From the NCBI GenBank assembly GCA_964498765.1, contig CAZCIU010000029.1, positions 1-32,362 of the forward strand: DNA of 32,362 nucleotides, written 5' to 3'. A program made the translations under genes and the position numbers. The notes under the pieces are model-generated. The model ran no database searches. It was not told the origin of the DNA and saw only the letters and a list, made by a program, of their open reading frames with translations. The stretch comes from UPXZ01 sp964498765 (GTDB taxonomy: Bacteria > Bacteroidota > Bacteroidia > Bacteroidales > Paludibacteraceae). Shown here one piece after another: positions 1 through 7,789 of the stretch; within the stretch, counting starts at the first letter, position 1; each line of letters begins with the position of its first letter.

Positions 1-1
1 A

Positions 2-667
2 TTAAAAATTGCAAAGTGGGAGAGTGCGCTGCCGGAATTTTTGCATTTGGCTTATTTGCCGAATTTTGGCTTGGTTAAACTGCGACTTTCAGGAGAATTA
101 AACAACGGGAATAAACTTCAGGAAGAGATAAATCGTCAATTTTCGTTGCTGGATGAAATACTTGGTGAAGCTATAATTGCCAGAAATGATTTTCCATTGG
201 AGCAGAATTTAGGTGAATTTTTACGCACAAAAAAATGGACAATTTCGCTGGCAGAAAGTTGCACCGGAGGAAATATTGCGCATAAAATTACATCAATAGC
301 TGGTAGTTCCGACTATTTTATTGGTTCGGTAACAGCATATCAAAATGAAATTAAGGAGAACATCCTGCAAGTCAATTCTGATGATTTGAAAAATTACGGC
401 GCTGTTAGTCAGCAAGTAGTAGAGCAAATGGCTGATGGTGTCCGAAAATTGATGAAAACCGACATTTCCATTGCTACTTCCGGAATTGCAGGACCTAGCG
501 GAGGTACGGATGAAAAACCTGTTGGAACGGTTTGGATTGCTGTTTCAACAAAAGAAAAAACCATTAGTGAAAAATATCAGTTTGGAAATTATTCCCGCGA
601 AAATATAATTGAAAGAAGCACGATGGCTGCTATGATTATGGCTTTAGAATTACTTCGTAAAGCATAA
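2..667 (+). CDS. cinA: CinA family protein (competence/damage-inducible; NMN deamidase domain), 5' end cut by window
   Basis: The reading frame is open from base 2, so the gene begins outside the window and only about the C-terminal 221 residues are present; full-length CinA is around 415 residues. The TTG at base 41 is not a real start, because the frame before it (IAKWESALPEFLHLAYLPNF) is still CinA-like, matching the linker ahead of the C-terminal domain. That domain is complete: LAESCTGG, then SSDYFIGSVTAYQNEIK, then TSGIAGPSGGTDEKPVGTVW, all family hallmarks. The C-terminal domain of CinA hydrolyses nicotinamide mononucleotide to nicotinate mononucleotide (pyridine nucleotide salvage); the N-terminal MoCF-like domain acts on ADP-ribose-type compounds. 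The protein is cytoplasmic. It lies 170 bp before rpmB, which has its own promoter, so it is probably a separate transcription unit. The family call is very secure. Confidence 0.94.
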   Translation, partial: LKIAKWESALPEFLHLAYLPNFGLVKLRLSGELNNGNKLQEEINRQFSLLDEILGEAIIARNDFPLEQNLGEFLRTKKWTISLAESCTGGNIAHKITSIAGSSDYFIGSVTAYQNEIKENILQVNSDDLKNYGAVSQQVVEQMADGVRKLMKTDISIATSGIAGPSGGTDEKPVGTVWIAVSTKEKTISEKYQFGNYSRENIIERSTMAAMIMALELLRKA

Positions 668-754
668 ATTTCAGACAAAAACCAAAGATTTTAAGTTCGT
701 TTTAAGGCATTAAAGTGTTAATTTTCAAAAAATAAAAAATATCCTTTCATATTA

Positions 755-786
755 TTTGCGTAGAATAAAAAAAAACAGTATTTTTG
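755..786 (+). promoter_or_regulatory. Bacteroidota-type promoter for the rpmB-rpmG-DUF4295 operon
   Basis: TTTG at 755-758 is followed after 20 bp by TATTTTTG at 779-786, a full match to the Bacteroidota -33/-7 pattern (TTTG and TAnnTTTG). The predicted transcript starts near 793, leaving a leader of about 45 nt before the rpmB ATG at 838. This is the best promoter match in the window. Confidence 0.75.
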
Positions 787-837
787 CAGTCCATTTTTGA
801 GAAAAAATAATTAAAGAAAAACTAAAGAGATACAGCG

Positions 838-1077
838 ATGTCAAAGATTTGTCAAATAACCGGCAAAAAAGCAATGGTAGGAAACAATGTTTCACACTCA
901 AAACGTCGTACAAAACGTACATTTGATGTAAACTTGTTCAGAAAAAAATTCTACTGGGTAGAACAAGATATGTGGATCAGCCTTAAAATTTCGGCTGCCG
1001 GACTACGTACCATTAACAAAGTAGGTTTGGATGCGGCTATTAAAAAAGCTGCTGAAAAAGGGTATTTATACGTATAA
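838..1077 (+). CDS. rpmB: 50S ribosomal protein bL28
   Basis: This 79-residue basic protein is bL28, a structural component of the large ribosomal subunit. It begins MSKICQITGKK and carries the family pattern GNNVSHSKRRTKR and the C-terminal segment SAAGLRTINKVGLD. Length and start fit the family exactly. It is the first gene of a tight operon with rpmG (18 nt gap) and the DUF4295 gene, driven by the promoter at 755-786. This order is common in Bacteroidales. Ribosomal protein genes of this kind are expected to be strongly expressed and growth-rate controlled. I see nothing unusual in the sequence. Confidence 0.97.
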   Translation: MSKICQITGKKAMVGNNVSHSKRRTKRTFDVNLFRKKFYWVEQDMWISLKISAAGLRTINKVGLDAAIKKAAEKGYLYV

Positions 1078-1095
1078 TTAAAGGGGGAATAGAAA

Positions 1096-1284
1096 ATGTC
1101 AAAGAAAAATAAAGAAGCAAGAGTACAGGTTATTCTGGAATGCACCGAACATAAAGAAAGCGGTATGCCGGGTACTTCTCGTTACATTACAACGAAAAAT
1201 AGAAAAAATACCCCGGGAAGAATGGAGTTGAAAAAATACAACCCAATTCTGAAAAAAATGACAGTTCACAAAGAAATTAAATAA
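1096..1284 (+). CDS. rpmG: 50S ribosomal protein bL33 (cysteine-poor form)
   Basis: This 62-residue protein is bL33 of the large ribosomal subunit, with the family motif RVQVILECTEHK and the C-terminal KKYNPILKKMTVHKE. Only one cysteine remains (in LECTEHK). The two CxxC pairs that bind zinc in the C+ form of bL33 are absent, so this is the zinc-independent form usual in Bacteroidota. A purine-rich AGGGGGA stretch about 9 nt ahead of the ATG could act as a ribosome binding site, although Bacteroidota rely little on such sites. It lies between rpmB and the DUF4295 gene in one operon. Confidence 0.96.
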   Translation: MSKKNKEARVQVILECTEHKESGMPGTSRYITTKNRKNTPGRMELKKYNPILKKMTVHKEIK

Positions 1285-1295
1285 TTCATTAAACT

Positions 1296-1448
1296 ATGGC
1301 AAAGAAGGCGGTTGCAAGTATGCAAAAAGGTGAAGGTCGTACCTTTTCCAAGGTGATTAAGATGGTAAAATCGCCTAAAACCGGTGCGTACGTATTCCAA
1401 GAAGAAATGGTACACAACGATAAAGTTAAAGACGCTTTGGCAAAATAA
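1296..1448 (+). CDS. DUF4295 family small basic protein
   Basis: This 50-residue ORF starts with ATG at 1296, only 11 nt after the rpmG stop, and ends at TAA 1446-1448. The product begins MAKKAVASMQKGEG and continues TFSKVIKMVKSPKTGAYVFQ; it is small and lysine-rich. This matches the DUF4295 family, which in Bacteroidota almost always follows rpmG and is probably associated with the ribosome. The function is not established. The position between rpmG and a strong terminator makes it the last gene of the ribosomal operon. It is easily missed because of its size. The family assignment rests on recognised sequence and synteny. Confidence 0.9.
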   Translation: MAKKAVASMQKGEGRTFSKVIKMVKSPKTGAYVFQEEMVHNDKVKDALAK

Positions 1449-1469
1449 TTTTTGTCTAAAAGAAATATT

Positions 1470-1504
1470 AAATCCTTTCATTTTATAATGAAAGGATTTT
1501 TTTT
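1470..1504 (+). terminator. Rho-independent terminator of the rpmB operon
   Basis: A perfect 13-bp stem (arms 1470-1482 and 1487-1499, core ATCCTTTCATT) closes a 4-nt loop and runs directly into an uninterrupted T tract. It lies 21 bp after the DUF4295 stop codon. Confidence 0.9.
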
Positions 1505-1531
1505 GTTATTGACTGAAAAATATTAACTTTG
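1502..1531 (+). promoter_or_regulatory. Predicted promoter for ftsY
   Basis: TTTG at 1502-1505, inside the T tract of the preceding terminator, is followed after 18 bp by TAACTTTG at 1524-1531, which fits the Bacteroidota promoter pattern. The predicted start near 1538 would give a leader of about 84 nt before ftsY. Confidence 0.6.
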
Positions 1532-1621
1532 TAAGATGGAGAAACTATGGTTTTTCTGTTTAATAATATCAAGTGTTGACTAAACACCGGCCTTAATCGA
1601 GCTGGTTTAAATTATACAATT

Positions 1622-2572
1622 ATGGCATTTTTCGGACTTTTTAATAGAGAAAAAAAGGAAACGCTGGATCAAGGTCTTGCAAAAACCAAAGAAAATGTGT
1701 TTTCTAAACTTACTCGCGCAGTTGCAGGTAAATCAAAAGTTGACGATGAGGTACTTGACAATCTGGAGGAAGTACTCGTAACTTCTGATGTGGGTGTAGA
1801 AACCACTCTTCGGATTATTGAACGAATTGAAGAGCGCGTAAGCAGAGATAAATATCTGAATACAAGTGAACTAAATTCAATTCTAAGAGAAGAAATTGCA
1901 TCCTTGCTTTCTGAAAATAATGCAAATCAAGCAGCTGATTTTGATGCACCGCTACCTGCTACACCTTATGTGATAATGGTTGTGGGTGTAAATGGAGTTG
2001 GTAAAACTACAACAATCGGAAAACTGGCGTACCAATTTAAGAAAGCGGGTAAAAAGATTTATTTGGGAGCGGCTGATACATTTAGAGCTGCCGCGGTGGA
2101 TCAGTTGGTGATTTGGGGTGAGCGAGTGGGAGTGCCTGTAGTGAAGCAAAGTATGGGTTCCGATCCGGCTTCTGTGGCGTATGATACACTTGCATCTGCC
2201 AAAGCCAATGACGCTGACGTAGTAATCATTGATACGGCAGGCCGTCTTCACAACAAAGTTAATCTGATGAATGAGCTTACAAAAATTAAAAATGTGATGC
2301 AAAAGCTAATTCCTGAAGCACCGCATGAAATTCTGCTTGTTTTGGATGGCTCTACCGGACAAAATGCTTACGAACAAGCCAAGCAATTTACCAAAGCAAC
2401 TGAGGTGAATGCATTAGCTGTTACAAAATTGGATGGAACAGCAAAAGGTGGTGTTGTAATCGGCATTTCAGACCAGTTCAAAATTCCGGTAAAATACATC
2501 GGATTAGGTGAAAAAATGACCGATTTACAAGTGTTTGATAAAGAGGAATTTGTGAAATCATTGTTTGAGTAA
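1622..2572 (+). CDS. ftsY: Signal recognition particle receptor FtsY
   Basis: FtsY is the SRP receptor GTPase that docks ribosomes translating membrane proteins at the SecYEG translocon. The 316-residue protein has a short N-terminal segment (FFGLFNREKKE), the helical N domain to about residue 100, and then the NG GTPase core. The G1 loop is GVNGVGKTTT near residue 123, followed by the insertion-box motif DTFRAAAVDQL, the G3 motif DTAGRL, the G4 motif TKLDG, and the closing GGVVIGISDQFKIPVKYIGLGE. The short acidic region ahead of the N domain, much smaller than the E. coli A domain, is typical of this phylum. It has its own predicted promoter after the rpmB terminator, and is followed at short spacing by a small ORF, a lipoprotein gene and rimO. 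Confidence 0.97.
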   Translation: MAFFGLFNREKKETLDQGLAKTKENVFSKLTRAVAGKSKVDDEVLDNLEEVLVTSDVGVETTLRIIERIEERVSRDKYLNTSELNSILREEIASLLSENNANQAADFDAPLPATPYVIMVVGVNGVGKTTTIGKLAYQFKKAGKKIYLGAADTFRAAAVDQLVIWGERVGVPVVKQSMGSDPASVAYDTLASAKANDADVVIIDTAGRLHNKVNLMNELTKIKNVMQKLIPEAPHEILLVLDGSTGQNAYEQAKQFTKATEVNALAVTKLDGTAKGGVVIGISDQFKIPVKYIGLGEKMTDLQVFDKEEFVKSLFE

Positions 2573-2595
2573 CATAGTCTGAACTGTGATTTTTT

Positions 2596-2712
2596 ATGAT
2601 TTATTGTATAGATTTCTGCAATCTCTTTGAAGCTTTTGTGAATAGAGAGAGCTTTGACCTTTATCTTTGTCCGAAATGTGGTAAAGTGGAGTTTTTTACA
2701 CCACTTAATTAA
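2596..2712 (+). CDS. Possible 38-residue zinc-ribbon-like microprotein
   Basis: A short ORF with ATG at 2596 and TAA at 2710 encodes 38 residues with four cysteines spaced like a metal site: CIDFC at residues 4-8 and CPKCG at residues 25-29, followed by KVEFF. CPxCG is a standard zinc-knuckle turn. It starts 23 nt after the ftsY stop and ends 11 nt before the lipoprotein ATG, so it fits into the operon without overlap. An in-frame stop at 2587 rules out a longer N-terminus. I do not recognise a family. It could be a genuine small zinc protein, the surviving tail of a larger decayed gene, or chance. Confidence 0.45.
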   Translation: MIYCIDFCNLFEAFVNRESFDLYLCPKCGKVEFFTPLN

Positions 2713-2723
2713 ACATTAACCAA

Positions 2724-3425
2724 ATGAAGATTATTTGCTTTTTCTTGATTATGATTAGTTTTATCGCTTGCAATAAAACTGTTAGTACTGTCAGTGTTGA
2801 CGATTCATCTACATTGGAATTGGATACGCTTAAAGACAATTCTATTTACTTATTAGACACAATTTCTGAAAAAGAATTTTTGTCACTGCCGGAAACCGGA
2901 AATCTTTATATTAATTGTGAAGGAGAAAGTGTAATTGATGATGCAAAAGTGACTATAAGAGATACAGTATTGACTTTTCAATTACAAAATGGAACCATCA
3001 AGGAGTTAGTTAGTTCGTCAAAAGCATTAGGTAATTATTGCTATAAAACATCACTGAATGAACTAAATCAGTGGGTTGTTTGTGTGGGATGCGGTGATGA
3101 ACATTCTTATTCACTTTTTATTGACAAAAATACCGGAAAAGAAACAGGTGCGGTAAGTTTTCCCGTTTTATCGCCCAATAAGAAATATTTTGTCTGCTAT
3201 AAAATGAATTGGACAGGATATCATATCATTCAACTATTTAAAATTGAAGAAAATAAAGAGATTTCTGAAGTGTGGTATAAACTACTTACAGACTGGGGAG
3301 TAAGTGATGTGCGCTGGAAGGATGACAATACGATTTATTTACAGAAAGAAAGTATGTGGGAAACTGAGGATAACAAGATTGTAAGAAAATTGAATTATTT
3401 AAAATATCCTTTACAATTAAACTAA
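2724..3425 (+). CDS. Unrecognised lipoprotein
   Basis: The 233-residue protein begins with a short lipoprotein signal peptide, MKIICFFLIMISFIAC, whose lipobox SFIAC predicts lipidation of Cys16 and attachment to an envelope membrane. The residues after the cysteine (NKTVSTVS) form a flexible Ser/Thr-rich tether. The mature part has a CVGCGDEHSYSLF segment, then NKKYFVCYKMNWTGYHIIQ and VSDVRWKDDNTIYL, which suggest short beta strands like those of propeller or lipocalin-like folds; this is only an impression. No enzymatic motif is visible. It ends 2 nt before rimO and follows the small ORF by 11 nt, so co-transcription with ftsY and rimO is likely. Function unknown. Confidence 0.8.
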   Translation: MKIICFFLIMISFIACNKTVSTVSVDDSSTLELDTLKDNSIYLLDTISEKEFLSLPETGNLYINCEGESVIDDAKVTIRDTVLTFQLQNGTIKELVSSSKALGNYCYKTSLNELNQWVVCVGCGDEHSYSLFIDKNTGKETGAVSFPVLSPNKKYFVCYKMNWTGYHIIQLFKIEENKEISEVWYKLLTDWGVSDVRWKDDNTIYLQKESMWETEDNKIVRKLNYLKYPLQLN

Positions 3426-3427
3426 TT

Positions 3428-4714
3428 TTGAAAAAAAATACCGTAGATATAATTACGCTTGGCTGTTCAAAAAATCTGGTGGACAGTGAGCAATTGATGC
3501 GTCAATTTGATGTGCTTGGTTATAAAGTGCGTCACGATGCAGATAATCCCGATGGTGAAATTGTGGTAGTGAATACGTGTGGATTTATTGGCGATGCCAA
3601 AGAGGAGAGTATTAATACCATTTTGCAGTTGGCTGACCGTAAAACCAAAAACTCGAAACTTTTTGTAATGGGATGTCTTTCTGAACGTTATTTGGCTGAA
3701 TTGGAAGCAGAAATTCCGCAGGTAGATAAATATTTCGGGAAATTTAACTACACAGACATTCTGAAAGAAATAGGGCAGGAGTATCGTGCAGATTTGCGAT
3801 TGGAACGCTCACTGACTACGCCGCCTCACTATGCATATATCAAAATTTCGGAAGGTTGCAATCGTTCTTGTTCGTATTGTGCTATCCCGATTATTACCGG
3901 ACGACATCGTTCTCGCTCGATGGAAGACATCGAAAATGAGGTGCGGAAATTGGTGGAAAAAGGCGTAAAGGAATTTCAGTTTATTGCACAAGATTTATCA
4001 TCTTACGGCATTGACCGCTATAAATCGATGAAATTGGCTGAACTGGTGGAGCGAGTTTCTGATATTCCCGGCGTGGAATGGATACGTTTGCATTATGCTT
4101 ATCCATCGCATTTTCCGTTTGATGTGCTGCGTGTAATGCGTGAGCAGGATAATGTGTGTAAATACCTGGATTTGGCTTTGCAGCATATCAGTGACCCGAT
4201 GCTGAGCAAAATGCAGCGACATATAAATAAAGCCGATACTTACGCATTGATAGAAAAAATTCGAAAGGAAGTTCCCGGAATTTTCTTGCGAACCACGATG
4301 CTGGTAGGACATCCCGACGAAACGGAGCAAGATTTTGAAGAGATGAAACAGTTTGTTCGAGATATTCGTTTCGAACGATTGGGAGCATTTGCCTATTCTC
4401 ACGAAGAAGGAACTTTCGCATATAAAAACTACGCTGACAATATACCGGAAGATGTTAAACAAAGTCGCTTGGATGAAATAATGGAAATTCAGCAAGAAAT
4501 AGCAGGCGAAGTGAGTTCTTCCATGCTTGGAAAATCGCTGAAAGTAATCATTGACAGAAAAGAAGATGATTATTTCATAGGTCGAACGGAATTTGATTCG
4601 CCTGAGGTGGACCCGGAAGTTTTAATCCCTGTTGGAACCCGCGGTGTGAAAATTGGTGAATTTTACAATGCAAAAATTGTATATGCCAATGATTTTGAAT
4701 TGTTTGGAGAATAA
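3428..4714 (+). CDS. rimO: Ribosomal protein uS12 methylthiotransferase RimO
   Basis: RimO is a radical SAM enzyme that adds a methylthio group to a conserved aspartate of ribosomal protein uS12. The 428-residue product has the N-terminal UPF0004 domain with cysteines for the second cluster (LGCSKN near residue 13, NTCGF, GCLSER), the radical SAM motif CNRSCSYC near residue 143, and a C-terminal TRAM-type region. The segment RTTMLVGHPDE is characteristic of the family. Translation starts at TTG (3428); the protein begins KKNTVDIITLGCSKN, exactly where RimO normally starts, and no ATG is available nearby. It lies 2 nt after the lipoprotein gene, implying translational coupling. Confidence 0.95.
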   Translation: MKKNTVDIITLGCSKNLVDSEQLMRQFDVLGYKVRHDADNPDGEIVVVNTCGFIGDAKEESINTILQLADRKTKNSKLFVMGCLSERYLAELEAEIPQVDKYFGKFNYTDILKEIGQEYRADLRLERSLTTPPHYAYIKISEGCNRSCSYCAIPIITGRHRSRSMEDIENEVRKLVEKGVKEFQFIAQDLSSYGIDRYKSMKLAELVERVSDIPGVEWIRLHYAYPSHFPFDVLRVMREQDNVCKYLDLALQHISDPMLSKMQRHINKADTYALIEKIRKEVPGIFLRTTMLVGHPDETEQDFEEMKQFVRDIRFERLGAFAYSHEEGTFAYKNYADNIPEDVKQSRLDEIMEIQQEIAGEVSSSMLGKSLKVIIDRKEDDYFIGRTEFDSPEVDPEVLIPVGTRGVKIGEFYNAKIVYANDFELFGE

Positions 4715-4750
4715 AATGATTTACATATCAATAAACTGGATAAATTTAAT

Positions 4751-5026
4751 ATGAATAATAAAGAATTAATCGCGAGCGTTGCTTCCAAAATGAGTTTGCC
4801 AAAAACGGAAGTAAAGTATCTGTTGGAGGCTTTTACGGAGAGTTTTACCGATCAATTGAAAGAAGATAATACAATTGGTTTTCAGAGTTTTGGCACGTTT
4901 GAAGTAAGAAAAAAAGAAGAACGTTTGTCTGTTCATCCGGTTACACAAATTCGAACGATGATACCTCCAAAATTGGTCGTAAGTTTTAAGCAAAGTCAGA
5001 TTTTAAAAGAAAAACTCAATTTTTAA
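4751..5026 (+). CDS. HU family DNA-binding protein (small)
   Basis: This 91-residue protein has the HU/IHF fold in sequence: two N-terminal helices (NNKELIASVASKMSLPKTEV, then EAFTESFTDQLK), the turn GFQSFGTFEVRKK, and an arm region around HPVTQIRTMIPPKL. HU-type proteins bind DNA as dimers through beta arms and bend it. The arm holds the usual Pro-Pro but is diverged from classical HU, placing it with the IHF-like/variant HU group of Bacteroidota. It sits 36 nt after rimO and 10 nt before the second, longer HU gene, which suggests that the two products may pair as a heterodimer; that is an inference from adjacency. Confidence 0.9.
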   Translation: MNNKELIASVASKMSLPKTEVKYLLEAFTESFTDQLKEDNTIGFQSFGTFEVRKKEERLSVHPVTQIRTMIPPKLVVSFKQSQILKEKLNF

Positions 5027-5036
5027 TTTTTCGGCT

Positions 5037-6767
5037 ATGAGTAAAGAAAAAATATCAGTGCAGGAGTTAGTTGATTTGATGGTAATTGATCGAATGATTA
5101 CCAAAAAAACAGCCGAAGAATTTATCAAGGTTTTGCTTTCGACTATCGAAGATGCCTTGACAAACGGTGAACCCGTAAAAGTGAAAGGCTTGGGAACATT
5201 CAAGTCGCAGTGGAATGAACCTCGGAAAAGTGTGGATGTGAATTCCGGTGAAGAAATTGTGATTGATGGATATTATCGGGCTGTTTTTGTGCCTGAAAAT
5301 GAACTGAGAGACATTATAAATGAGCCATTTGCGCATTTAGAACCGGTTGTGCTTGAGAACGCAGATGAGAAAACTGAATCAGTCATCGAAAATGAAGTTG
5401 TAGAAGAAACTGAAATTGCTGAAGAAATCATTGAAAATATGGCTCCTTTAGAACCTTTACGGATTTTTGAAGAGCAAGCTGAGGAAATAAAAGGACTTCT
5501 AAGTGAAATTAATTCTCTATCGCCTAAAAAGCCGGTTGATTTTAATCCGGAAATTAAAGAAGATAAACAAGTTGTGATTGTGCCTGAGCTGACGGAAGCA
5601 GATCAACATTTGGTTGGAGTTATCGCCGATTTGGACGATGTTTTAGTGGAAGAAAATGTAAATTCTGAAAATGAAATTCCTGCTGAAACTCCAGTTAATT
5701 TCGTTCAAGAAGTAAATGATTTTGATATAATTCGTGATTTGTCTTTATTGCTTCCTGCAAGTGCAGTTATTGCCGAAGAAGTGAAAGCAAATGAAAACGA
5801 AATTCCAATTCAGGAAGAAACAGAAAAGGAAGCGATGCTTGTTGAGGAAGATGAATTAGAAGATGAAGACGTCGAAGAAATCCAAGAGGACATTGAAGAT
5901 ATAGAGAGTGACGAAAATGATGAAGAAATTGAAGAAGTAGAGCTTGAAGAGGAACTAAGTCCAGTAATGCCAATAGCTTCAATTACGCCGGAAGAAGTTG
6001 AAATTCCAGATGAAGAAATAAGTAATGAAGAAGTAACTGAAATAAATGAACTTGCTGAAGATCAGACTATTCTTGAAGAAGATAATGCTGTTGATGAAAA
6101 AATAGAAGTTGAAGAAAAAGATTTCGATAAAACTACAATTACTACTGAATCTAATACATTAGAAACTGATGGAACTGATGAGAAAAAAAGCAGAATGCGT
6201 AAGATTTTGATTTATGTTCTCATTCTTATTGCATTGGCAGCAATTGCGTGGTTTGTGTTTAATCTTCGTAAATATACCGATTTTAAAACCAATCAGAAAA
6301 GGGTAGAGAGTATTGCCGATTCTACAGCACAAGCACTAAAAGTTCGAATAATTTCAGATTCGCTGGCCAAAACTAATAGTGCTTACGCAGTTTCAGATTC
6401 TGCTTTAATTTCCGCTGATTCTGTCGAAATTGGTGAACCGCTTTTAGAAGCAGAACCGCAATCAGCACCAATTTCAACTGGAAATATTTTTGAAAATCTG
6501 CGGACATACAATAGTTTTATTGCAACAGAAAAAATGGTTGTAGGAAGTCAATTGACCAAATTTGCAAAGCAATATTATGGAAATCCGGTGTTCTGGGTTT
6601 ATATTTACGAAGCGAATAAATCAAAAATTGCTGATCCAAATAATGTTCCGGCCGGAATTGATGTCAAAATCCCAAAAATGGATCCAAGATTGATTGATGC
6701 TAAAAATGTTGATTGCATCAATTACGCCAAGAAACTTCAAACTAAGTATTTACTCAGTAAGAGTTGA
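5037..6767 (+). CDS. Membrane-anchored HU-domain protein with acidic linker and C-terminal LysM domain
   Basis: The 576-residue protein has four parts. Residues 1 to about 95 form an HU/IHF-like domain (KISVQELVDLMV, VKVKGLGTFKSQW, VNSGEEIVIDGYYRAVF). Residues of about 100-380 form a strongly acidic, low-complexity linker rich in Glu-Glu runs. Residues of about 386-409 form one transmembrane helix (ILIYVLILIALAAIAWFVF) preceded by KKSRMRK, so by the positive-inside rule the HU part is cytoplasmic. Near residues 498-551 is a LysM-like domain (GSQLTKFAKQYYGN, then VPAGIDVKIPK), expected in the periplasm to bind peptidoglycan glycan strands. The layout implies a physical tether between DNA and cell wall. 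Similar HU-LysM proteins are known in Bacteroidales without a settled role. It follows the small HU gene by 10 nt and ends at a strong terminator. Confidence 0.87.
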   Translation: MSKEKISVQELVDLMVIDRMITKKTAEEFIKVLLSTIEDALTNGEPVKVKGLGTFKSQWNEPRKSVDVNSGEEIVIDGYYRAVFVPENELRDIINEPFAHLEPVVLENADEKTESVIENEVVEETEIAEEIIENMAPLEPLRIFEEQAEEIKGLLSEINSLSPKKPVDFNPEIKEDKQVVIVPELTEADQHLVGVIADLDDVLVEENVNSENEIPAETPVNFVQEVNDFDIIRDLSLLLPASAVIAEEVKANENEIPIQEETEKEAMLVEEDELEDEDVEEIQEDIEDIESDENDEEIEEVELEEELSPVMPIASITPEEVEIPDEEISNEEVTEINELAEDQTILEEDNAVDEKIEVEEKDFDKTTITTESNTLETDGTDEKKSRMRKILIYVLILIALAAIAWFVFNLRKYTDFKTNQKRVESIADSTAQALKVRIISDSLAKTNSAYAVSDSALISADSVEIGEPLLEAEPQSAPISTGNIFENLRTYNSFIATEKMVVGSQLTKFAKQYYGNPVFWVYIYEANKSKIADPNNVPAGIDVKIPKMDPRLIDAKNVDCINYAKKLQTKYLLSKS

Positions 6768-6775
6768 TGTGAAAT

Positions 6776-6818
6776 ATAAACAAAAAAACCGAAGATTTTC
6801 TTCGGTTTTTTTGTTTAT
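6776..6818. terminator. Bidirectional terminator between convergent HU-LysM and mlaD genes
   Basis: A perfect 20-bp inverted repeat (arms 6776-6795 and 6799-6818) has a GC core ACCGAAGA/TCTTCGGT flanked by A7 and T7 runs, so it can stop transcription from both strands. It lies 8 bp after the HU-LysM stop and 12 bp after the mlaD stop on the other strand. Confidence 0.92.
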
Positions 6819-6830
6819 CATTAGTTGAAA

Positions 6831-7778
6831 CTATTCAGTTTTATCTTTCTTTTTCTTTTTGGAGAATAGGCGAATTAACCAGCTATCCTGAATTGCCTTA
6901 GCTGTCTTGTCAAATTCAGATAAACTATTTTGAACTTTTACGATAGTCGTATCAATGTTTTCAGCAGTTCTTTTACTGTTCAAAAGCATATTTACAGGAC
7001 CATCACCACTGTTGATGCTTTGTGTAGTTTTATCCAAATTATTAACCACTACATTGGTTTTTTCAGCCGTTTGATTTAGATTGCTTAAAACACTGTAAGT
7101 CTGTGCAGTAAGTCCATCGTCGTTAAGTAATTTAGCTAAATCACCATCGCCATTATTGATTTTTCTGGTGATTTGATCTACGCTGGCAAGTGTGTTATTC
7201 AGATTTCTCGTCGTAGTTGCCAGCTCGGTTGTGAGTGTATTTTCGTTTATTAATCGTGCTAAATCACCATTTCCGCTGTCAATTTTTCCGGCAATAGATT
7301 TGAAACTCATAATTGCATCGTTTGTCTGCACCAGCATTTCACGCGCCTCGTAAAGCATGCTTTCCATATCTATTCCCTCTTTGCCTTTCAGATGGCTGCC
7401 TTCATCAATGGCTCCAGACGCCAACGTTCCGGAAGTTATATTCAGCAATTTGCTTCCCATCAATCCGTCCTGATTTATTTCCACCAAAGCATCTTTATAA
7501 ATGTATTTCGCATATTCATTGACAATGTCCAATTCAAGAACTACGGTGCTGTCTGAGGTGATTTCAATTCCACTCACTTTTCCCACGGTAATTCCCGAGA
7601 AGCGCACATTATTCCCAACTACAACGCCTCGAATATCATTGAATGCAGTTGTAATCTTGGTTTTCGACTTGAATAAATTATCTTTACTTCCGATAAAATA
7701 AACTACAAATACAAAAATAGCTATCGCACTGAATACCAGAAGTCCAACTTTTAACGCTCTATTCCCTTTCGTTTTCAT
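6831..7778 (-). CDS. mlaD: MCE/MlaD family lipid transport protein
   Basis: MCE proteins form hexameric rings in the periplasm that ferry phospholipids between membranes, anchored by one N-terminal helix to an inner-membrane ABC transporter. The 315-residue product has a transmembrane segment at about residues 11-30 (VGLLVFSAIAIFVFVVYFIG), the MCE domain at about 38-115 (DIRGVVVGNNVRFSGITVGKV, then INQDGLMGSKLLNITSG), and a long polar helical tail. The tail holds three copies of a motif like KINNGDGDLAKLLND near residues 165, 206 and 254. The protein is longer than E. coli MlaD (183 residues), as usual in Bacteroidota. It is the last gene of mlaE-mlaF-mlaD (11 nt after mlaF) and converges on the HU-LysM gene. 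Confidence 0.92.
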   Translation of the reverse strand: MKTKGNRALKVGLLVFSAIAIFVFVVYFIGSKDNLFKSKTKITTAFNDIRGVVVGNNVRFSGITVGKVSGIEITSDSTVVLELDIVNEYAKYIYKDALVEINQDGLMGSKLLNITSGTLASGAIDEGSHLKGKEGIDMESMLYEAREMLVQTNDAIMSFKSIAGKIDSGNGDLARLINENTLTTELATTTRNLNNTLASVDQITRKINNGDGDLAKLLNDDGLTAQTYSVLSNLNQTAEKTNVVVNNLDKTTQSINSGDGPVNMLLNSKRTAENIDTTIVKVQNSLSEFDKTAKAIQDSWLIRLFSKKKKKDKTE

Positions 7779-7789
7779 AAGGTTTAAGT

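Noticed and set aside
41..43. TTG at 41 as the cinA start
   Set aside because: The frame upstream to base 2 still encodes CinA-like sequence, so the gene is cut by the window edge.
1573..1610. Hairpin in the ftsY leader (ACACCGGC/GCTGGTTT)
   Set aside because: Pairing is interrupted and includes a wobble; not strong enough to call a regulatory RNA.
3998..4495. 165-codon minus-strand ORF opposite rimO
   Set aside because: Antisense to the radical SAM domain of rimO; composition typical of a shadow frame.
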